Assembly: GCA_002354035.1 (NCBI GenBank)
Contig: DEKU01000041.1
Coordinates: 27,207-37,752 of the forward strand
Direction: 5' to 3'
Length of the DNA stretch: 10,546 nt
Source of the DNA: Bacteroidales bacterium UBA2714
GTDB lineage: Bacteria > Bacteroidota > Bacteroidia > Bacteroidales > P3
Made by a program: the position numbers and the translations under genes. Shown piece after piece: positions 6,457 through 10,546 of the stretch. Each line of letters opens with the position of its first letter. Within the stretch, counting starts at the first letter, position 1. The notes under the pieces were generated by a model. That model was not told the origin of the DNA and made no database searches. It saw only the letters and a list, made by a program, of their open reading frames with translations.

Positions 6457-6577
6457 GATTTCAGTAACACCGTACAAGCATTTTTGTATAGTGGCGCGAC
6501 CGAAGGGAGCAACACCTACAAAAAAGCGCAGTGTGGTGGTTGTAAAACTGATATGCACCGGCGTCCCGAAGGGACGC
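6440..6577. repeat. Complex palindromic intergenic repeat
   Basis: Nested inverted repeats fill the gap between the peptide and the lipoprotein gene. TCAGT 6461-6465 pairs with ACTGA 6547-6551; TTTTTGTA 6481-6488 pairs with TACAAAAA 6517-6524, extended by GC 6478-6479 with GC 6526-6527. At the tip, GCGACC-GAA-GGGAGC (6496-6510) forms a stem with two G-A mismatches. A second, perfect hairpin GCGTCCC-GAA-GGGACGC (6561-6577) has the same GAAGGG core. Frames on both strands here look like noise. I believe similar 'ccGAAggg' hairpins are scattered in Bacteroidales genomes, but this cannot be checked here. Confidence 0.55.
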
Positions 6578-6651
6578 GACCACGTGTAAGATCCATCGGC
6601 GGATAATCATGAAAAAACAGTCAAACCAACAAAACAAAAACAACACAGAAA

Positions 6652-8223
6652 ATGAAACGTACATTAGCAAGTTTATTGAGCCTGATGGCTCTGACAGGCA
6701 TCACAATGCTGGCCTCCTGCAACAAGGAGGACGTGGGCAACGGCACCCAGTTCCGCGCCACGATAGAGGGCTGCGCCGCCCGCGACGGCAAGACCACCCT
6801 CAGCGGCACGGCCCTCAACTGGGTTGAGGGCGACCAAGTGGCCATCTACGGCACAGCAGGTCGCGGCCAGTATACAGCCACTCCCCAAAGCCCCGCTACG
6901 GTGGCTCTGTTCGACAACGTCAGCGGAACGACGGGCGATGGCCCTTTCCGCGCCTTCTACCCCTCCACGCTGACCACGGACGGCGCAACCATCAACCTGC
7001 CCGCACAGCAGACCTACGTCGAGAATTCAATCAATGAGTTCCCCATGTATGCCGAAAGCGCCACCAACCAGTTAGCCTTCAAAAACCTCTGCGGCGTGCT
7101 GAAGCTACACCTCACCAAGGCCAACACGAACATCAGTAGCATCAGCGTCACCGCCAATGCGGAGGTGAACGGCGACTACACCGTCAGCTATGTGAACGAT
7201 GTTCCTTATCTCAGCTACGCGGGTAACGGTTCGAAGACCGTCACCATGGCCTGCGCCACGGCGCAGGCTATCGACAACGGCCGCGATTTTTACATCTATT
7301 TGCCCGCCTTCGACTCGCTGAAGAGCATCACCCTCACCACCGATGACGGCCGCGTCTGCACCAAGACCGTGAAGAGCAACATCTGCATTGGCGTGCAGCG
7401 CAGCACAGTGACCGAAATCACGTTTGGTGAGAACGACATGGAGTTTGTCGAGCCGCTGCCCGAAGGCGCATTGCCCGGTCTGTTCTCGGTGAGCGCCACG
7501 CAGCAGGTGCGCTTCTCACAGGGCAATCTACAGTACCAGGCCAGCACCGACACTTGGCGTTTTGCCGAAAATCAGTATGACTATGTGGGTGATGCCACAC
7601 AAGGAAACGTGTTCGAAGACGGTGTGAAATGCAATAATCTCCTTATCAGTGACACATATACCGGATGGATTGACCTTTTCGGCTGGGGCACAGGTGAAAA
7701 TCCAACACTTTACTCTACCGATAATAGTGATTACCGAACTTTTATTGACTGGGGGATAAACGCCATCAGCAATGGCGGAAACCTGCCAAATACTTGGCGC
7801 ACATTAACCTATAGCGAATGGATGTATTTGATTTATAACCGGCCCAACGCTTCTGCAAAGAAGGCTACAGGCACTGTCAACGGTGTACATGGACTGATAC
7901 TTCTACCAGACAATTGGAATACTCCTGAAAGTTGCGTATTCAACGCTCATTTCAGCGATTGGTCTGATGATTATTCAAGCAATAGTTACACCTCTACAGA
8001 ATGGTCGATAATGGAAGCTGTAGGAGCAATCTTTCTGCCAGCCGCTGGCTTACGAGGCGGAATAGCACTCGATTATTTGGGTATAAATGGTATGTATTGG
8101 TCATCCTCACCTTGGGATGATACTTGGGTGTCTTTTTTGTCATTTGTAGGGTACACTGCTAACATTAATAGTGGTTACTATTATTGGGGGCTTTCTGTAC
8201 GCTTGGCTAGGAATAGCAATTAA
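6652..8223 (+). CDS. Surface lipoprotein: fimbrillin-like N-terminus plus FISUMP-like C-terminal domain
   Basis: The 523-aa protein has a lipoprotein signal (MKRTLASLLS, then LMALTGITMLASC) with Cys23. Residues about 30-260 resemble the fimbrillin/Mfa-like family (TQFRATIEGCAARDGKTTL, LNWVEGDQVAIYG, then RAFYPSTL). From about 275 there is a FISUMP-like domain: FSVSATQQVRFSQGNLQYQ, DTWRFAENQYDYVGD, GWIDLFGWGTG, WRTLTYSEWMYLI, GVHGLILLPDNW, AVGAIFLPAAGLRGG, YWSSSPW, ending GLSVRLAR. Such proteins are usually exported to the outer surface and may be adhesive; the C-type-lectin-like fold is inference. Base composition changes abruptly at about 7560: 41 of 60 bases are G/C in 6721-6780 and 36 of 60 in 7501-7560, but 27 of 60 in 7561-7620 and 26 of 60 in 8101-8160. 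This points to a swapped C-terminal domain. No promoter is visible just upstream; it may be read from 5844. Confidence 0.85.
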   Translation: MKRTLASLLSLMALTGITMLASCNKEDVGNGTQFRATIEGCAARDGKTTLSGTALNWVEGDQVAIYGTAGRGQYTATPQSPATVALFDNVSGTTGDGPFRAFYPSTLTTDGATINLPAQQTYVENSINEFPMYAESATNQLAFKNLCGVLKLHLTKANTNISSISVTANAEVNGDYTVSYVNDVPYLSYAGNGSKTVTMACATAQAIDNGRDFYIYLPAFDSLKSITLTTDDGRVCTKTVKSNICIGVQRSTVTEITFGENDMEFVEPLPEGALPGLFSVSATQQVRFSQGNLQYQASTDTWRFAENQYDYVGDATQGNVFEDGVKCNNLLISDTYTGWIDLFGWGTGENPTLYSTDNSDYRTFIDWGINAISNGGNLPNTWRTLTYSEWMYLIYNRPNASAKKATGTVNGVHGLILLPDNWNTPESCVFNAHFSDWSDDYSSNSYTSTEWSIMEAVGAIFLPAAGLRGGIALDYLGINGMYWSSSPWDDTWVSFLSFVGYTANINSGYYYWGLSVRLARNSN

Positions 8224-8234
8224 AGAACTTCCGT

Positions 8235-8286
8235 TGTGGCGGATTTGCAATCCACCGCAGCTGAGAAAGGGATTTGCAATCCCTCA
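8235..8286. repeat. Two copies of a GGATTTGCAATCC hairpin
   Basis: GGATT-TGC-AATCC occurs at 8241-8253 and again, as GGGATT-TGC-AATCCC, at 8269-8283; the second is flanked by CTGA (8261-8264) and TCAG (8283-8286). The tandem hairpins begin 18 bases after the stop of the lipoprotein gene and precede its terminator. I recall similar 'gatttgcaatc' repeats in other Bacteroidota intergenic regions. Confidence 0.6.
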
Positions 8287-8305
8287 GGAGCCAGTTACAA
8301 CGAAG

Positions 8306-8340
8306 AAGGAGCCCCGCTTGTACAGCGGGACTCCTTTTTT
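8306..8340 (+). terminator. Strong intrinsic terminator of the FISUMP lipoprotein gene
   Basis: AAGGAG (8306-8311) pairs with CTCCTT (8331-8336) and CCCGCT (8313-8318) with AGCGGG (8324-8329), with one mismatch between them and a five-base loop TGTAC. The stem runs into a T-run (8335-8340). Confidence 0.9.
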
Positions 8341-8407
8341 ACGTCCCCGCGAAGAGCTGCACTCCCTCCTGAGCACGCAGGTCCCTCTCCCCCTCCAACA
8401 ATAAGAC

Positions 8408-8463
8408 TTCATCGTTCCTTCTTCGTTATTTTATCGATGAAATAACGGTGAAGTAACGATGAA
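8408..8463. repeat. Intergenic hairpin repeat, copy B
   Basis: TTCATCGTT (8408-8416) pairs with AACGATGAA (8455-8463). Pairing continues inward with few mismatches: CTTC 8418-8421 with GAAG 8450-8453, then CGTTATTT 8424-8431 with AAATAACG 8440-8447. Its first 15 bases match 10290-10304 in copy C at 13 positions. It has no terminator-like T-run. Confidence 0.65.
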
Positions 8464-8608
8464 ATAGTGTTGAACGAGCAACTCTCGAACGGCGCTGACT
8501 CTCACAATCACCTGAACCACATGGATATCGAATCGCATACAAGCGGAATCTCTACATAACCCGAAAACTAAGCCGAACTACCGAACAACCCGATTCCGGC
8601 AGCACAAT

Positions 8609-8635
8609 AAAAAAGCCCAAAACGCGTTATTGGGC
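8609..8635 (-). terminator. Terminator-like hairpin with no gene assigned
   Basis: GCCCAA (8615-8620) pairs with TTGGGC (8630-8635) around a nine-base loop. On the minus strand the stem is followed by six T (A-run 8609-8614). No leftward gene is seen between it and the tRNA-His terminator, so its client is unknown. Confidence 0.4.
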
Positions 8636-8683
8636 AAAAATGACAAAGCTGGAACATATTCAAACATTTAAAAATCAGGTTAT

Positions 8684-9214
8684 ATGAAAAAAGTATCTTT
8701 TATCATTCTGGCACTTGCCACCGTTATGATGTGGGGTTGCGAGAAAGACCCCATCGACAACCCCGGCTCCAACACCTCGGAACCCACCATCGACGTTAAA
8801 CCCTATCTGGGCACCTACCTCATGACACGGCACACCGACCTGGTCCTGTCCGTTGCCACCTTTAATATCCCCATCAACCGCGATCTCGACGTGGAGACAA
8901 TCACCATCAAGAAAGACCCGGCCCAGGAGTTTGGTATCATCATGACCAGCTCTGACGGCATGTATCTCCGCGGCACTGTCGACACCGTCGGCCTGCATCT
9001 GCAAAACGACACCATCCGGTTCAGCATTGACACCCTCGGCGTCAACGCATCGCTCATGGCCACACTCTCACACCCCGTCATTGCGCCGCCGCAGAACGGA
9101 GTGATGGACTGGACCAGCACTGCCTCAGGCACTGCTACGGCCACCGTGCCCATCCTGGGTGAAATCGCCGGCAACATTACAGGCAACATGCACTACCGCA
9201 CAGCCCTGCGATAA
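8684..9214 (+). CDS. Small hypothetical lipoprotein
   Basis: The 176-aa product begins with a lipoprotein signal MKKVSFIILALATVMMWGC, the modified Cys being residue 19, followed by a charged and flexible linker (EKDPIDNPGSNTSEP). The rest alternates polar and hydrophobic residues with many Thr, Asp and Val (for example DVETITIKKD, YLRGTVDTVGLHLQNDTIRF and GTATATVPILGEIAGNITGN), which suggests an all-beta fold, possibly a small barrel. I do not recognise a family and propose no function. Codon use is GC-rich like the core genes. It has no visible partner in an operon: the upstream gene ends in a strong terminator, and a strong terminator follows 17 bases after its stop. Confidence 0.75.
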   Translation: MKKVSFIILALATVMMWGCEKDPIDNPGSNTSEPTIDVKPYLGTYLMTRHTDLVLSVATFNIPINRDLDVETITIKKDPAQEFGIIMTSSDGMYLRGTVDTVGLHLQNDTIRFSIDTLGVNASLMATLSHPVIAPPQNGVMDWTSTASGTATATVPILGEIAGNITGNMHYRTALR

Positions 9215-9224
9215 AAGCAAAAAC

Positions 9225-9256
9225 AAAAAAAGCAGACCTCATTGGTCTGCTTTTTT
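9225..9256. terminator. Bidirectional intrinsic terminator
   Basis: AGCAGACC (9231-9238) pairs perfectly with GGTCTGCT (9244-9251) around TCATT. An A-run lies on the left and a T-run on the right, so it works for the rightward lipoprotein gene and for the leftward tRNA-His transcript. Confidence 0.92.
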
Positions 9257-9264
9257 CCTCTCAG

Positions 9265-9339
9265 GGTGGGAGGTGGGGCTCGAACCCACGACCTCCAGAT
9301 CCACAATCTGGCGCTCTAACCAGCTGAACTACGCCCACC
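9265..9339 (-). tRNA. tRNA-His (anticodon GTG)
   Basis: On the minus strand the cloverleaf is complete: TAGTTCAGCTGGTTAGAGC D-arm, anticodon stem CCAGA/TCTGG with loop TTGTGGA (anticodon GTG), T-arm GTGGG-TTCGAGC-CCCAC. The extra G at -1 that marks tRNA-His is encoded and faces C73. CCA is not encoded. The acceptor stem has one C-U mismatch (positions 6 and 67). It has its own promoter (9363-9393) and terminator (9225-9256). Confidence 0.95.
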
Positions 9340-9362
9340 ATCTGTGATTCGTAAATCGGCTG

Positions 9363-9393
9363 CAAAAATACTACTTTTTTCCCACATGGCAAA
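9363..9393 (-). promoter_or_regulatory. Promoter of tRNA-His
   Basis: Minus strand: TTTG at 9393-9390, a 19-base spacer, then TATTTTTG at 9370-9363. This matches the Bacteroidota consensus at every specified base. The tRNA 5' end lies 24 bases after the -7 box. Confidence 0.85.
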
Positions 9394-9425
9394 AAAATAT
9401 TTCAAAAAAGTTTATACCCCGAACC

Positions 9426-10161
9426 ATGTTATCTAACAAAAAACTTAAGGAACTGACTGTATACAAGCAACAAAAGCATTGCGACGAGGACTCGGTATTT
9501 ATAGTCGAAGGCGTGAAGATGTGTGCCGAAGCATTGGCTGCAAAAGCCCCCATAAAAGTAGTCTGCGCAACAAAAATGTGGCTGTCGGAACACCCTGCAC
9601 TTCCCCAGAATGCGGAAATATATGAAGTTCAAGATAATACATTGGCACGACTGAGCCACATGCCCACCCCCAATCAGGTTTGGATGTTGATAGACCGACA
9701 GTTGCAGATTCCGCCGTTTGCCGACGACGGGCTTGTGCTGGCCCTCGACCGTCTGCAAGATCCCGGCAACATGGGCACTATCATCCGCACGGCCGACTGG
9801 TTCGGGGTGCGCCACATAGTGTGCAGCCACGGCACCGTGTCGTGCTTCAACCCCAAAGTGGTGCAAAGCACCATGGGCAGCCTTTTCCGCACCGAAGTGC
9901 TCTATGCCGACCCTCCTTCCTATTCCCGTTGTGGGAGCCCTGTTAGACGGGCAGAACCTCTGTTGCTCTCCGTCGCCCCTGCCTTCGCTCTCCAGTGGCT
10001 CCGTACTCGTGGTGGGCAACGAGGGCCGTGGCCTCACCCCGCAGGTCAGGGAGTGCGTCACCCACCCCGTCACCATCCCCAACCTTGGCGGCACTGCCGA
10101 GTCCCTCAACGCCGCCGTGGCCTGTGCCATCCTCATGGCGCAGATGCTGCAAAAACCGTAA
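9426..10161 (+). pseudogene. TrmH/SpoU-family RNA 2'-O-methyltransferase, broken by a frameshift
   Basis: The first part, from ATG 9426 in one frame to about 9911, gives about 162 residues: an N-terminal substrate-binding region (LKELTVYKQQKH, FIVEGVKMCAEAL) and SPOUT motif 1 (LALDRLQDPGNMGTIIRTAD), then STMGSLFRTEVLYADP. The family continues in the next frame from about 9922: IPVVGALLDGQNL, motif 2 VLVVGNEGRGL and motif 3 IPNLGGTAESLNAAVACAI, ending at 10161. Relatives have about ten residues between the 'VLYAD' and 'IPVVG' segments; here they are missing, so the lesion looks like a deletion of 3n+2 bases between about 9911 and 9922. Read straight through, the first frame makes a 273-aa protein with a meaningless Arg/Pro-rich tail and no SAM-binding knot. 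The normal enzyme methylates a ribose in rRNA or tRNA. A sequencing or assembly error is possible. Confidence 0.8.
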
Positions 10162-10281
10162 CGCCGCCACCCCGCGCCTACGGCTTCTGCGGTGCTATTC
10201 ATACCTCAAAAGCGAAAAGCAGTCCCATTGGCGAATTGACACATTAACGGTTTTCCACATTCAAAACCCCAGCGTCCCCAA

Positions 10282-10336
10282 AACGCCCGTTCAACGCTCC
10301 TTCTATATTGAGTCAATATTGAAGGAGCGTTGAACG
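10282..10336. repeat. Intergenic hairpin repeat, copy C
   Basis: CGTTCAACGCTCCTTC (10288-10303) pairs perfectly with GAAGGAGCGTTGAACG (10321-10336). After one mismatch, ATATTG (10305-10310) pairs with CAATAT (10314-10319), leaving a three-base loop: 22 pairs in all. It closely matches copy A over the left arm. No T-run follows, so it is not a standard terminator. Confidence 0.75.
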
Positions 10337-10546
10337 AAGGTTGAAGGGTCGCTTCTGTAGCCTGAATACCCGGCCTTTACACCACCCCTACCGACGCCTT
10401 CATACAAATGCCCAGTGAGTTGCAGGCAACTCACAGCCTTGTGAAGGACAACACGTCCCATCTCTTCTCAAAAGATTCATAGCTTTCTCCAAACTACAGA
10501 CACTGGGTTATGGGTTAAGGGGAGGCCGCGGTTGCGGGTCTTTGTC
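10337..10546. other. Unassigned right edge with a palindrome
   Basis: No frame of useful length is present. GTGAGTTGC (10415-10423) and GCAACTCAC (10426-10434) form a perfect palindrome with AG at the centre. CCCAGTG (10411-10417) and CACTGGG (10501-10507) are a wider inverted pair. This may be the inner part of a longer repeat that begins with copy C; I cannot tell. Confidence 0.4.

Larger units (their letters stand above)
8341..8683. other. Intergenic region with repeat hairpin and an orphan terminator
   Basis: No gene is supported in these 343 bases. At its left edge, 8342-8358 is identical to 5551-5567 inside the DUF2723 gene. The middle carries hairpin copy B (8408-8463) and the right part a terminator-like hairpin (8609-8635). 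No Bacteroidota promoter consensus is evident before the lipoprotein at 8684. Confidence 0.6.

Noticed and set aside
6106..6558. A 150-codon minus-strand frame crossing the peptide gene and the palindromic repeat
   Set aside because: It is antisense to the 54-aa gene and runs through inverted repeats; no signal or motif supports it. I take it as a false frame of a repeat.
6609..6827. A short plus-strand frame starting MKKQSNQQNK before the lipoprotein
   Set aside because: Most of it overlaps the lipoprotein gene in another frame, and the rest is A/C-rich leader.
6240..8340. CRISPR array
   Set aside because: The repeats seen are palindromic pairs or two copies only, with no regular spacers and no cas genes.
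8171..8404. A 77-codon plus-strand frame over the lipoprotein end, repeats and terminator
   Set aside because: It reads through the repeat hairpins and the terminator; only its RPREEL end is noteworthy and is reported as a possible remnant.

Overview
The window looks like a GC-rich member of the Bacteroidales (phylum Bacteroidota). Reasons: a GldD lipoprotein, an LptE of the Bacteroidota type, a DUF2723/TMEM260-like membrane protein, a fimbrillin/FISUMP-type surface lipoprotein, and several copies of the Bacteroidota promoter (-33 TTTG, -7 TAnnTTTG). Coding regions prefer G/C in third positions, so long false open frames lie opposite or beside the real genes. I cannot name the genus.

Layout. 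(1) Bases 1-2428 are a leftward block: a 149-aa protein that looks like the two ends of a methyltransferase family without its core, then gldD, then a secreted alpha/beta hydrolase overlapping gldD by 13 bases, and finally, from its own promoter, the start of iorA (indolepyruvate:ferredoxin oxidoreductase alpha), which runs off the left edge. (2) Bases 2713-5589 are a rightward envelope operon from its own promoter: a 56-aa predicted coiled-coil protein, lptE (LPS export lipoprotein), and a 730-aa DUF2723 GT-C-like protein whose start overlaps lptE. A terminator and a repeat hairpin follow. (3) Bases 5844-8340 are the most unusual part: a promoter, a roughly 220-nt region with many mutually compatible helices (probably a structured leader RNA or sRNA), a 54-aa peptide gene, a palindromic repeat of about 140 bases, then a 523-aa lipoprotein with a fimbrillin-like N-terminal part and a FISUMP-like C-terminal domain, closed by two short repeat hairpins and a strong terminator. 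Base composition drops sharply inside this last gene, as if the C-terminal domain had been exchanged. (4) Bases 8341-10546 hold a 176-aa lipoprotein, a bidirectional terminator, tRNA-His on the minus strand with a textbook promoter, and a TrmH/SpoU rRNA/tRNA methyltransferase broken by a frameshift, followed by repeat sequence.

Three intergenic spots (about 5683-5738, 8408-8463 and 10282-10336) carry related hairpins built from a TTCAACG-like unit, which I read as one dispersed repeat family. The best candidate for an undescribed system is the cassette at 5844-8340 (structured RNA, small peptide, variable surface lipoprotein). Its function is unknown, and the link between its parts is inferred from position only.
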